Source: Lachnospiraceae bacterium (GTDB lineage Bacteria; Bacillota; Clostridia; Lachnospirales; Lachnospiraceae). From it: a DNA stretch of 8,223 nt. Numbering within the stretch: position 1 is the stretch's first letter; each line of letters opens with the position of its first letter. The stretch covers positions 1-8,223 of the forward strand of contig JAAVAG010000178.1 of NCBI GenBank assembly GCA_014804185.1, read 5' to 3'. The notes beneath the pieces are model-generated. The model saw only the letters and a program-made list of their open reading frames with translations. It was not told the origin of the DNA and made no database searches. The position numbers and the translations under genes are program-made. Shown piece after piece: positions 1-7,507 of this stretch.

Positions 1-2569
1 CGGTGCTGCGCCTGGAAAGTTCCGTAGCCAGCTTAATGCGCTGCGCCTCGCCCCCGGACAGTTCGGTGGATGGCTGTCCCAGCTTCACATAGGAAAGTCC
101 CACATCATACAGCGTCTCTATTTTCCGGTGTATGGAAGGCAGATTCTCAAAAAAGGGAAGCGCCTCCTCCACTGTCATATCCAGTACGTCGTAAATACTC
201 TTTCCCTTGTATTTTACCTCAAGCGTCTCCCGGTTATAGCGCTTTCCGCCGCAGACTTCACAGGGTACATATACATCCGGCAGAAAGTGCATCTCAATCT
301 TGATAATGCCATCGCCGCTGCATGCCTCACACCGTCCGCCCTTAACATTGAAGCTGAATCTGCCCTTTTTATATCCTTTCGCCTTGGCGTCCTGCGTGGA
401 TGCAAACAAATCCCTGATCTGGTCAAAGACGCCCGTATATGTGGCCGGATTTGACCGGGGTGTGCGCCCAATGGGCGACTGGTCAATATTAATCACCTTG
501 TCAAGCTGCTCGATTCCCTTGATTCCCGTGTGTCTGCCCGGAATGCATCTGGCACGGTTCAAATCTCTCGCCAGGTGCTTATAAAGAATCTCGTTTACAA
601 GAGAACTCTTACCGGAACCGGACACACCGGTCACGCAGGTGAAGACACCCACGGGAAATTTCACATTGATTTTCTTCAGATTGTTCTCCTGCGCTCCCAT
701 CACCGTAAGCCAGCCCGCAGGCTTTCTCCGGCTGGGCGGCACCGGGATCTGCACCGCTCCGGTGAGGTACTGTCCGGTGACGGATTCCGGTACCCTCATA
801 ATATCGTCCACCGAGCCGCAGGCCACTACCTTGCCGCCGTGGGAACCTGCCCCGGGTCCGATATCCACGATGTAATCCGCCGCACGCATAGTGTCCTCAT
901 CATGCTCCACCACAATCAAAGTATTCCCCATATCTTTCAGGTTTTTCAGTGTGGCGATCAGTTTGTCGTTATCCCTCTGGTGCAGACCTATGCTGGGCTC
1001 ATCCAGAATATAGCATACTCCCACCAGTCCGGAGCCGATCTGAGTCGCCAGCCGGATGCGCTGCGCCTCGCCGCCCGAGAGTGTTCCGGTGGCCCTGGAA
1101 AGAGAGAGATACTCCAGCCCCACATCCACAAGAAAACCTATTCTGGCGCGGATTTCCTTCAAAATCTGTCCGCCGATCAGCTGCTGCTGATGCGTCAGCT
1201 GCATGTCCTGCAGAAAGTCATACAGCGCGGCTATGGACATGGACGTGATCTCATATATGTTCCTGTCGCACACGGTCACTGCCAGCGACTCCCGCTTCAG
1301 CCGCATGCCGCCGCACTCTTTGCAGGGAGTGATCCGCATAAACGACTCATACTCCTGTTTCATATAGTCAGACGCCGTCTCGCGGTACTTGCGCTCCGCG
1401 TTTTTGACAATGCCTTCAAAGGCTACCGGATACACGCCTCTGCCCCGCTGGCCCACATAGTGCACTTCCACCTCTCTGCCACCCGTACCGTGCAGAAGAA
1501 TCTCCTGAATTTTGGCCGGATATTTCTCAAAAGGGGTATCCAGGTCAAATTGATACTCCTTACAAAGCGCCTGCAGAATCGCATTGGTAAAGCTTCCCGG
1601 CTCCTGGCAGGACTGCCATCCCGTCACGGCAATGGCGCCCTGATTGATGCTCAGGCTCCTGTCCGGCACCATCAGTTCCGGGTCAAACTCCATCTTATAG
1701 CCCAGCCCGAAGCACACCGGACACGCACCGAACGGATTATTGAAAGAAAAACTGCGCGGTTCCACTTCGCTGATACTGATCCCACAGTCCGGACAGGCAA
1801 AACTCTGACTGAAACTCATGGTCTCTCCGCCGATAATGTCAGCCTCCAGAAGCCCCTCCGACAGTTCCAGCGCCGTCTCGATGGAATCCGTCAGTCTGCG
1901 CTCGATCCCCGCTTTCACCACCAGTCGGTCAACTATGATCTCAATATTATGTTTGATGTTTTTCTCCAACTTGATTTCTTCCGAGAGTTCATACATATTT
2001 CCGTCTATGCGCACGCGCACATAGCCGCTCCGCTTTGCCCTCTCCAGCACCTTGGCGTGCTCGCCTTTCCGGCCCCTGACCACCGGTGCGAGCAGCTGCA
2101 ACCTGCTGCCCTCCTCCAATGCCATGATCTGATCCACCATCTGGTCCACTGTCTGTCTGGCTATGACTCTGCCGCACTGCGGACAATGCGGAATCCCGAT
2201 CCGCGCATAGAGCAGTCTGAAATAATCATAGACTTCCGTGACGGTTCCAACCGTGGACCGCGGATTTCTGTTTGTTGATTTCTGATCTATGGATATGGCC
2301 GGTGAGAGTCCTTCTATCTTGTCCACATCCGGTTTTTCCATCTGTCCCAGAAACATTCTGGCATAGGAGGAGAGGGACTCCATATATCTGCGCTGTCCCT
2401 CTGCATAGATGGTGTCAAATGCCAGCGAGGATTTCCCGGAACCCGACAGTCCCGTCAGCACCACAAACTCGTTTCTGGGAATATCCACATCTATATCTTT
2501 CAGATTATGCTCCCTTGCCCCTCTTATTTTAATATACTGCCTGGGGCGCATTTTCTGCACTTCTTCCAT
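1..2569 (-). CDS. uvrA: UvrA, excinuclease ABC subunit A (3' end cut off by window edge)
   Basis: UvrA is the damage-sensing ATPase of nucleotide excision repair; as a dimer it scans DNA with UvrB and loads it at lesions. I translated 856 codons without a stop or frameshift. Visible in order: Walker A GLSGSGKSS (residues 40-48), zinc finger 1 C259-x2-C262-x20-C283-x2-C286, signature LSGGEAQR (497-504), Walker B ILDEP (521-525), H-loop H556, second Walker A GVSGSGKSS (648-656), zinc finger 2 C747-x2-C750-x19-C770-x2-C773, and second signature LSGGEAQR (837-844). The second Walker B, its H-loop and the C-terminus lie beyond the left edge; about 90 residues are missing against the usual ~940. 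The gene begins 8 bases after the uvrB stop, so it is co-transcribed and probably translationally coupled. The start is the ATG at 2569; an ATG six codons later (2551) is a reasonable alternative because the family usually begins close to the IKIRGAREHNL motif. Confidence 0.97.
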   Translation of the reverse strand, partial: MEEVQKMRPRQYIKIRGAREHNLKDIDVDIPRNEFVVLTGLSGSGKSSLAFDTIYAEGQRRYMESLSSYARMFLGQMEKPDVDKIEGLSPAISIDQKSTNRNPRSTVGTVTEVYDYFRLLYARIGIPHCPQCGRVIARQTVDQMVDQIMALEEGSRLQLLAPVVRGRKGEHAKVLERAKRSGYVRVRIDGNMYELSEEIKLEKNIKHNIEIIVDRLVVKAGIERRLTDSIETALELSEGLLEADIIGGETMSFSQSFACPDCGISISEVEPRSFSFNNPFGACPVCFGLGYKMEFDPELMVPDRSLSINQGAIAVTGWQSCQEPGSFTNAILQALCKEYQFDLDTPFEKYPAKIQEILLHGTGGREVEVHYVGQRGRGVYPVAFEGIVKNAERKYRETASDYMKQEYESFMRITPCKECGGMRLKRESLAVTVCDRNIYEITSMSIAALYDFLQDMQLTHQQQLIGGQILKEIRARIGFLVDVGLEYLSLSRATGTLSGGEAQRIRLATQIGSGLVGVCYILDEPSIGLHQRDNDKLIATLKNLKDMGNTLIVVEHDEDTMRAADYIVDIGPGAGSHGGKVVACGSVDDIMRVPESVTGQYLTGAVQIPVPPSRRKPAGWLTVMGAQENNLKKINVKFPVGVFTCVTGVSGSGKSSLVNEILYKHLARDLNRARCIPGRHTGIKGIEQLDKVINIDQSPIGRTPRSNPATYTGVFDQIRDLFASTQDAKAKGYKKGRFSFNVKGGRCEACSGDGIIKIEMHFLPDVYVPCEVCGGKRYNRETLEVKYKGKSIYDVLDMTVEEALPFFENLPSIHRKIETLYDVGLSYVKLGQPSTELSGGEAQRIKLATELSRRST

Positions 2570-2577
2570 GACTGCAC

Positions 2578-4611
2578 TCAATCCCTTTCCTGTAACTCTT
2601 TTTTCAGTTCCATCATTCTGTCTCTCAGCTGCGCCGCCGCCTCAAAATTCAGATCCGCCGCCGCTTTCTGCATCTTCTTCTGTACTTCCGCAATCAATTT
2701 TTCCAGTTCTTTGCGGTTCATGGATTCCGGATCCTTTTCGAATCTGACCTCCTCCTGCTCCACCACCCTGGAAATACTGATCAGATCCCGCACCGCCTTT
2801 CGGATCGACTGCGGCGTGATACCGTGCTCCTCATTGTATTTCATCTGGATCTCCCGGCGGCGGTTCGTCTCCGTGATGGCGGCGTTCATGGAATCCGTCA
2901 CATTGTCGGCATACATGACCACACGTCCGTCCACATTTCTGGCAGCCCGGCCAATCGTCTGAATCAGGGATGTCTGAGATCTCAAAAATCCCTCCTTATC
3001 CGCATCCAGAATCGCCACAAGAGAGATCTCCGGGATATCCAGCCCCTCCCGGAGCAAATTGATCCCTACCAGAACGTCAAACACATTCAGGCGCATATCC
3101 CGAATGATCTCGGCCCGCTCCAGTGTGTCGATATCGGAATGCAGATACTTCACCCGTATGCCCACATCCCGCATATAATCGGTCAGATCTTCCGCCATCC
3201 GCTTGGTCAGCGTGGTCACCAGAACCTTATCTCCTCTCTCCGTTACTCTGCGCACCTCTCCCACCAGATCGTCAATCTGCCCCTCCACAGGCTTTACCGT
3301 CACTTCCGGGTCCAGAAGCCCTGTAGGCCGGATAATCTGTTCCGCCCTGAGCAGTTCGTGTTCGCTCTCATAGTCCGACGGCGTGGCAGACACAAACAGC
3401 AGCTGATCGATATGGCTCTCAAACTCACCGAATTCCAGCGGCCTGTTGTCCAGCGCGGAGGGCAGACGGAATCCATAGTCCACCAGCGTATTTTTTCTGG
3501 ATCTGTCCCCGGCATACATGGCCCGGATCTGAGGCACCGTCATGTGAGACTCGTCTATAATAATCAGAAAATCATCGCCAAAATAATCCATCAGCGTGGC
3601 CGGCGGCTCTCCCTGCGCCGTCCCGTTTAAATGTCTGGAATAATTTTCTATGCCGGAGCAGAATCCTGTCTCCCGCAGCATCTCTATGTCGAAATTTGTG
3701 CGCTCCGAAATACGCTGTGCCTCCAGCAGCTTGTCCTCCCCTTTAAAGAACCGTATTCTCTCCTCCAGTTCACTCTCGATCCTGTCGCAGGCTTTTTTGA
3801 TCTGTTCCTGGGGAACCACATAGTGGGAAGCCGGAAAGATTGAGATGTGGTTCAGGGTGGCATGTACCTGCCCGGTCAGCGGATCGGTCTCACTGATTCT
3901 GTCAATCTCATCCCCGAAAAATTCTATGCGGATCAGAAAGTCTCCTCCCTGCGCCGGATAAATCTCCAGCACATCCCCTCTGACCCGGAAAGTTCCCCTC
4001 TTGATGTCCATCTCGTTTCTGTCGTACTGCAGGTCGATCAGTTCCCGGATCACCTGATCCCTGTCCTTGATCATGCCCGGCCGCAGGGAAACCACCATTT
4101 CCCGATAGCTGTCGGGACTTCCCAGGCCATAGATGCAGGAAACACTGGCCACCACTACCACATCCCGCCGCTCCGTCAGAGACGCCGTGGCGGAAAGTCT
4201 AAGTTTTTCAATCTCCTCGTTGATGGCGGAATCCTTTGCAATATAAGTATCCGACGAGGGAACATAAGCCTCCGGCTGATAATAATCATAGTAGGACACA
4301 AAATACTCTACCGCGTTTTCCGGGAAGAACTCCTTGAACTCGCCGTACAGCTGACCGGCCAGGGTCTTATTATGCGCGATCACCAGAGTCGGCTTGTTCA
4401 GCTGCTGGATGACGTTTGCCATAGTGAAGGTCTTGCCGGATCCGGTTACGCCCAGCAAAGTCTGGAACTGGTTCCCTTCTTGGAATCCTTTTACAAGGGC
4501 TTCTATCGCCTGCGGCTGGTCGCCGGTGGGTTTATATTCGGAATGAAGTTTGAAAGGTTTTTGTTCGATGAACGGTTTTTGTTCGATGAACGATTTTTGT
4601 TCATTTTGCAT
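2578..4611 (-). CDS. uvrB: UvrB, excinuclease ABC subunit B
   Basis: UvrB is the helicase-like core of nucleotide excision repair. It receives damaged DNA from UvrA, verifies the lesion with its beta-hairpin and recruits the UvrC nuclease. Counted from the ATG at 4611 it has 677 residues, near the family norm. Motifs: GDQPQAI (about 30-36), Walker A GVTGSGKT (54-61), the Tyr-rich beta-hairpin (about 103-127, YYDYYQPEAY), helicase motif II IIDESH (351-356), motif III SATP (408-411), motif VI TIGRAARN (552-559), and a C-terminal UVR domain (about 638-673) that contacts UvrC or UvrA. An in-frame TTG at 4617 is the only other nearby start. It lies 4 bases from the Shine-Dalgarno against 10 for the ATG, so ATG is preferred but not proven. 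The first ~20 residues are an unusual repeat-built extension before the conserved PFKLHSEYKP start. A promoter and SOS boxes lie upstream, and uvrA follows. Confidence 0.97.
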   Translation of the reverse strand: MQNEQKSFIEQKPFIEQKPFKLHSEYKPTGDQPQAIEALVKGFQEGNQFQTLLGVTGSGKTFTMANVIQQLNKPTLVIAHNKTLAGQLYGEFKEFFPENAVEYFVSYYDYYQPEAYVPSSDTYIAKDSAINEEIEKLRLSATASLTERRDVVVVASVSCIYGLGSPDSYREMVVSLRPGMIKDRDQVIRELIDLQYDRNEMDIKRGTFRVRGDVLEIYPAQGGDFLIRIEFFGDEIDRISETDPLTGQVHATLNHISIFPASHYVVPQEQIKKACDRIESELEERIRFFKGEDKLLEAQRISERTNFDIEMLRETGFCSGIENYSRHLNGTAQGEPPATLMDYFGDDFLIIIDESHMTVPQIRAMYAGDRSRKNTLVDYGFRLPSALDNRPLEFGEFESHIDQLLFVSATPSDYESEHELLRAEQIIRPTGLLDPEVTVKPVEGQIDDLVGEVRRVTERGDKVLVTTLTKRMAEDLTDYMRDVGIRVKYLHSDIDTLERAEIIRDMRLNVFDVLVGINLLREGLDIPEISLVAILDADKEGFLRSQTSLIQTIGRAARNVDGRVVMYADNVTDSMNAAITETNRRREIQMKYNEEHGITPQSIRKAVRDLISISRVVEQEEVRFEKDPESMNRKELEKLIAEVQKKMQKAAADLNFEAAAQLRDRMMELKKELQERD
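4549..4602 (-). repeat. Three-copy 18-bp in-frame tandem repeat at the uvrB 5' end
   Basis: Read on the coding strand, three units lie head to tail: GAACAAAAATCGTTCATC (4602-4585), GAACAAAAACCGTTCATC (4584-4567) and GAACAAAAACCTTTCAAA (4566-4549). Units 1 and 2 differ at one base; unit 3 drifts at its end, where it enters the conserved UvrB start. They encode EQKSFI, EQKPFI and EQKPFK. Because the unit is a multiple of three, a gain or loss would change length but not frame. The likely origin is duplication of the codons just before the conserved PFKLHSEY region (inference). Confidence 0.9.
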
Positions 4612-4621
4612 CCCCAAATCG

Positions 4622-4628
4622 CCTCCTT
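4622..4628 (-). promoter_or_regulatory. Shine-Dalgarno of uvrB
   Basis: The coding strand reads AAGGAGG here, a full-strength match to the 16S rRNA 3' end. It is 10 bases from the ATG at 4611 and 4 bases from the TTG at 4617. The first spacing is slightly long and the second short, so the site supports uvrB translation strongly but does not alone settle the start codon. Confidence 0.85.
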
Positions 4629-4670
4629 AATCCAAATGCGCGAAATGTCAGCAGCACAAAAGCATCTCTG

Positions 4671-4699
4671 ATTATACCATAGTAAATTTTATTTGTATA
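4671..4699 (-). promoter_or_regulatory. Sigma-A type promoter of uvrBA
   Basis: On the minus strand a perfect -10 TATAAT (4676-4671) is preceded by TGG, giving an extended -10 (TGGTATAAT). A 17-base spacer separates it from TATACA (4699-4694), a 4/6 match to the -35 consensus. The expected transcription start is about 4664, giving a leader of about 53 bases before the uvrB ATG. The sequence upstream is AT-rich with A/T tracts, which could act as an UP element. A weaker overlapping alternative (TTGCGG, 16-base spacer, TAAAAT) lies slightly upstream. Confidence 0.8.
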
Positions 4700-4719
4700 G
4701 ATGAAAACCGCAATTTTTA

Positions 4720-4731
4720 GAACATTTGTTC
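4720..4731. promoter_or_regulatory. LexA (DinR) SOS box 1, perfect GAAC-N4-GTTC core
   Basis: GAACATTTGTTC is an exact match to the Gram-positive SOS operator core GAAC-N4-GTTC bound by LexA/DinR. It lies in the gap before uvrB, a gene that is SOS-induced in Bacillus subtilis and many other bacteria. Its centre is about 62 bases upstream of the predicted transcription start, and its edge is 20 bases upstream of the predicted -35. Repression from there would need a different promoter, cooperativity with the neighbouring box, or interference with an upstream RNA polymerase contact. Confidence 0.85.
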
Positions 4732-4732
4732 C

Positions 4733-4744
4733 GAATTTTTGTTC
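4733..4744. promoter_or_regulatory. Probable second SOS box, one mismatch in the core
   Basis: GAATTTTTGTTC matches GAAC-N4-GTTC at seven of eight conserved core positions (T for C at the fourth). It begins one base after the first box, with centres 13 bases apart, slightly more than one helical turn, so two LexA dimers would lie on nearly the same face. Alone it would be weak, because A/T-rich DNA gives such near-matches by chance; its position beside a perfect box raises its credibility. Confidence 0.5.
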
Positions 4745-4784
4745 TCTTCATATCGCCGTTAATTTTTACATTCATATTTTAGGA

Positions 4785-4823
4785 CAAAAGAAAAGGAGTG
4801 TCCCATCCGCCCGGAATACTCCT
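4785..4823 (-). terminator. Rho-independent terminator after the S41 protease gene
   Basis: On the minus strand AGGAGT (4823-4818) pairs with ACTCCT (4799-4794). After one A-C mismatch, TTCC (4816-4813) pairs with GGGA (4804-4801) around an 8-base loop. The 3' side runs into TTTCTTTT, a U-tract broken by one C. It starts about 28 bases after the protease stop codon and about 50 bases before the SOS boxes, so it separates the cell-wall transcript from uvrBA. The internal mismatch and broken U-tract make it of moderate strength; some read-through into uvrB is possible. Confidence 0.6.
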
Positions 4824-4850
4824 GTCTCTTTTTATCTGTTTATAATCGCC

Positions 4851-6143
4851 TCAGTTCTGTCCCTTTATCATTTCCGCCAGTACTTCTTTGGCCCTTTCCA
4901 GCTGGTTATCGTACTTCTCATCGCTGTAATATCTCTCGCCGTCAAATTCACAGACCTCATCCGGCTCTATCCCGGTGCCGTGGATATTGATACCGTTGGG
5001 CGTAAAATAACTGCTGATGGTCAGTTTCACCGCCGAGCCGTCTCCCAGGGAGATGGGCTGCTGCACAATCCCTTTTCCGAAAGTGGTGGTTCCCAGCAGC
5101 CTGCCGATGCCATAATCCTTGATGGCTCCCGCCAGAATCTCGGACGCGCTTGCGGAATTACCGTTTACCAGCACTACCATGGGCACTTCCAGCTTTCTGT
5201 CGCCGTCACATTTGTATTCTCTGCGATTTCCCGCCCGATCTTCGGTATAGACAATCATTCCCTCCGGAAGCATCTGCCTGGCAATCTCCACCACCGCATT
5301 CAGGCTGCCGCCGGGATTGCTGCGCAGATCCAGAATCAGTCCTTTCATCTCCGATCCCCTCGCAACCGCCATGGCGTCCGCAAACTGGTCGATGGTCGCT
5401 TCGTCAAACTCTGTAATTTGAATATACGCCATTCCTCCCTCATACATCTCGGAATTCACCGTAGGAGACTCCACCTGGCGTCTTTCCACTTCTACATCCA
5501 CATACTGCCCCTGCCGGATAAAAGTGATGGTGACTTTGCTCCCCTCAGGCCCCTTGATCATAGCAACCACTTCTGTCAGTGTTTTTCCATAGGCTTCCAC
5601 GCCGTCCACCGCATAGATGTAGTCTCCTTCCCTGATATCCACTTCGGATGCCGGAGCGCCCTCTATCACTCCGCTGATAAAGCCCAGCCCCATATCTGTA
5701 TCCATCTGCACATATGCGCCGATACCATAGTAAATCCCCTGGATATCATCCAGGACATCCGCCAGTTCCTGCGCCGTATAATATTCCGAATAGGGATCCC
5801 CCAGAGAATTGACCATTCCCTTGAGAGCGCCGTCTATCATCGCCTGTTTATCTGTATCTTCCTGATAGAAGTACCTGTCTATAATGGCCTCTACAAGCTG
5901 CATCTTCTGAAGCAGTTCCTCAGAGGCGGCCTGCCCCGGCGCTCCGGCGCTGTCATCCTGTTTTCCCGCATTCGCCTGATTGTCCGCGCTGCGGGTCTCC
6001 AGATACTTCTGCAGCCCCATGCTGGCATACACCACTCTCATCAGAAACAGTGCAAGCAGAAGTCCCGAAAACATGCCCCCCCAGAAATACTTTCTCCCCG
6101 CATGATTACGAGTGTTTTTTTGCACATCCAATTGGTCTTCCAT
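4851..6143 (-). CDS. Membrane-anchored S41 carboxy-terminal processing protease (CtpA/CtpB-like)
   Basis: This serine protease cleaves extracytoplasmic proteins from their C-terminal ends. Its 430 residues show a short basic N-terminus, one membrane segment (about 19-40, with GLLLALFLM), and a low-complexity linker (about 50-73). A helical region follows, with the family motif SLGDPYSEYY (113-122), then a PDZ domain (about 131-218, ligand loop GIG at 140-142) and the S41 core. The Ser-Lys dyad is intact: S332, the middle serine of SASASE, and K357 in TTFGKG, spaced 25 residues apart as in E. coli Prc. The catalytic domain should lie outside the membrane. It follows the M23 hydrolase gene after 77 bases with no terminator between. 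The ATG at 6143 is the first start in its open frame; GGAAG lies 4 bases before it. Which Ctp subgroup it belongs to, and its substrate, cannot be told from sequence. Confidence 0.95.
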   Translation of the reverse strand: MEDQLDVQKNTRNHAGRKYFWGGMFSGLLLALFLMRVVYASMGLQKYLETRSADNQANAGKQDDSAGAPGQAASEELLQKMQLVEAIIDRYFYQEDTDKQAMIDGALKGMVNSLGDPYSEYYTAQELADVLDDIQGIYYGIGAYVQMDTDMGLGFISGVIEGAPASEVDIREGDYIYAVDGVEAYGKTLTEVVAMIKGPEGSKVTITFIRQGQYVDVEVERRQVESPTVNSEMYEGGMAYIQITEFDEATIDQFADAMAVARGSEMKGLILDLRSNPGGSLNAVVEIARQMLPEGMIVYTEDRAGNRREYKCDGDRKLEVPMVVLVNGNSASASEILAGAIKDYGIGRLLGTTTFGKGIVQQPISLGDGSAVKLTISSYFTPNGINIHGTGIEPDEVCEFDGERYYSDEKYDNQLERAKEVLAEMIKGQN

Positions 6144-6220
6144 TTCACTTCCGCCAGGCTGCGCCCGGCTTTCCCTCCTTACTTTCCGATTATCATCCCG
6201 ACTCTATATCAGCGCCTGCG

Positions 6221-7444
6221 CTAACTTGACAGATAATCCATCGGGTTGACATACTCTCCGTTCAGCCTCACGCTGAAATGCAGGTGCGGTCCCGTAACAT
6301 TTCCCGTTGCTCCCACCTCCGCGATGGTCTCCCCCTTGACTACCACATCTCCCGTGGAGACATGCAGCTTGGACGCATGCATATAGATCGTGTACAGTCC
6401 GCTCCCATGGTCTATCATAACATAATTTCCCATAGAGGAAGAGTAAGACGCAGCCACCACTTTCCCGTCATACGCCGCATAGATGGCCGTACCCGTGGGA
6501 GCGGCAAAATCCACCCCGTTATGCATCTTGTTTACGTGCAGTGTGGGATGCATACGCATACCGAACGGGCTTGATATCCTTGTATAGGAGGCCATCGGAA
6601 ACTTGAACATGCCGCCGTCATATTTCATCACCGCCATATTCTGTTCCATCAGCTTTTTCTTTTCCGCTGCCACCGCAGCCTCCAGATCCTTGATCAGCTG
6701 CTCCTGCGCCGCAATCTCTTCCTCGTATTCTTTCAACGCCTGCTGCTGGGTATTGATATTCGTCTCGTATTCCCTGATTGTCTGTTCTTTCTCGCTGATC
6801 AATGTTTCTATGGACGCTTTCTCCTGCTCTACGCTGGCCTTTGCCTCATCCAGCACTTCCTTTTCCGCTTCCAGCTGCAGCTTGCAGTACTCGATCAGTT
6901 CCCTGTTCATCATATATTCGTTCAGCTTATCCCTGTCATACTGTGCAAGCTGCTCGGCATACTCCAGCTGATTGAGCATATCCACAAACCCGCCGCCGCT
7001 GAAGATCAGATCCAGATAGTAGCTGTCCCCGCTCTCATACATCATCTGCAGTCGGATCTTCATGGCTTCATACTGGTTTTCTTCTTTCCGCTGGGCCTCC
7101 GCCAGTTCAGCCTCTGTCTCCTCGATCTGCTTTTCCTTATCTATGATCATGTTTTCCAGTTCAGCAATCTTATTTTGAATTTCCTCGAGATTTTTGTCCA
7201 GCTGCTCCACATATTTTTTCAGATCGTTTTTCTGACTTTCCAGATTTTTCACGATCTTCTTCACATCCGTAAGCATGTTCTGGAGATCCTTTTTCTCCTG
7301 TTCCGCCTTCGAAATCTGATTCTGTTTATCCTTGATGCTGTCCGAGGTAATCGAAGACAGACTCGACGCCTCCCCCGAGGCGGGAAATGCCAGAATTAAT
7401 ACCGCGCACAGCAGCAGCGCGATGACTGCCCTGTATTTCTTCAT
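6221..7444 (-). CDS. Secreted coiled-coil murein hydrolase, M23/LytM domain (PcsB/CwlO/EnvC-like partner of FtsEX)
   Basis: Probable peptidoglycan endopeptidase of the kind controlled by FtsEX. From the ATG at 7444 it has 407 residues: a signal peptide (1 to about 22-26, MKKYRAV then LLLCAVLILA), a long coiled coil (about 30-267), and a C-terminal M23 domain (about 285-407). The coil is broken at about 136-170 by a segment with ESGDSYYLDLIFSGG, resembling the hairpin tip of PcsB and CwlO proteins. Zinc ligands H308 and D312 (HNGVD) and H389, plus catalytic-type H356 (IYMH) and H387 (HLH), are all present, so the enzyme should be active, unlike E. coli EnvC. It directly follows ftsX. The start is uncertain: ATGs at 7468, 7459, 7447 and 7444 are in frame. 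GGAG at 7457-7454 favours 7447 or 7444, and GGAG at 7473-7470 favours 7459. I chose the one giving the cleanest signal peptide. Confidence 0.92.
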   Translation of the reverse strand: MKKYRAVIALLLCAVLILAFPASGEASSLSSITSDSIKDKQNQISKAEQEKKDLQNMLTDVKKIVKNLESQKNDLKKYVEQLDKNLEEIQNKIAELENMIIDKEKQIEETEAELAEAQRKEENQYEAMKIRLQMMYESGDSYYLDLIFSGGGFVDMLNQLEYAEQLAQYDRDKLNEYMMNRELIEYCKLQLEAEKEVLDEAKASVEQEKASIETLISEKEQTIREYETNINTQQQALKEYEEEIAAQEQLIKDLEAAVAAEKKKLMEQNMAVMKYDGGMFKFPMASYTRISSPFGMRMHPTLHVNKMHNGVDFAAPTGTAIYAAYDGKVVAASYSSSMGNYVMIDHGSGLYTIYMHASKLHVSTGDVVVKGETIAEVGATGNVTGPHLHFSVRLNGEYVNPMDYLSS

Positions 7445-7507
7445 CATATTTCTCTCCATCCCAAACATTCTCCAACAACTTCTCCCGGTATTTCCGGACG
7501 CTGTCTC

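Noticed and set aside
530..2278. 582-codon open frame on the plus strand
   Set aside because: It lies wholly antisense to uvrA, whose frame is intact with every family motif. The translation is rich in His, Arg and Leu with no recognisable domain, as expected for a shadow of a GC-biased gene.
4549..4602. GAAC and GTTC half-sites inside the uvrB repeat as further SOS boxes
   Set aside because: The half-sites are 7 bases apart in one orientation and 3 in the other, not the 4 needed for LexA; they simply reflect the repeated EQK and FI codons.
4646..4663. Five-codon ATG-to-TGA frame (MLLCC) in the uvrB leader as a regulatory leader peptide
   Set aside because: It has no Shine-Dalgarno, and the leader shows no alternative hairpins or terminator, so there is no basis for an attenuation model.
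2824..4671. Several 70-274 codon plus-strand frames opposite uvrB
   Set aside because: All are antisense to a fully conserved uvrB, and the one at 3847-4671 also crosses the uvrB leader; no independent support.
6211..6222. Inverted repeat AGCGCCTGCGCT at the M23 gene stop as a terminator
   Set aside because: The stem is only 4-5 bp and is not followed by a U-tract on the minus strand; it would not terminate transcription.
4701..6224. 507-codon open frame on the plus strand
   Set aside because: It is antisense to the complete S41 protease gene and also runs through the SOS boxes and terminator. No domain, no ribosome-binding site and unnatural composition; a shadow.
7475..7492. Small CCGG-AAATA-CCGG hairpin between ftsX and the M23 gene
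   Set aside because: Four base pairs with no U-tract; likely chance and too weak to call a regulatory element.
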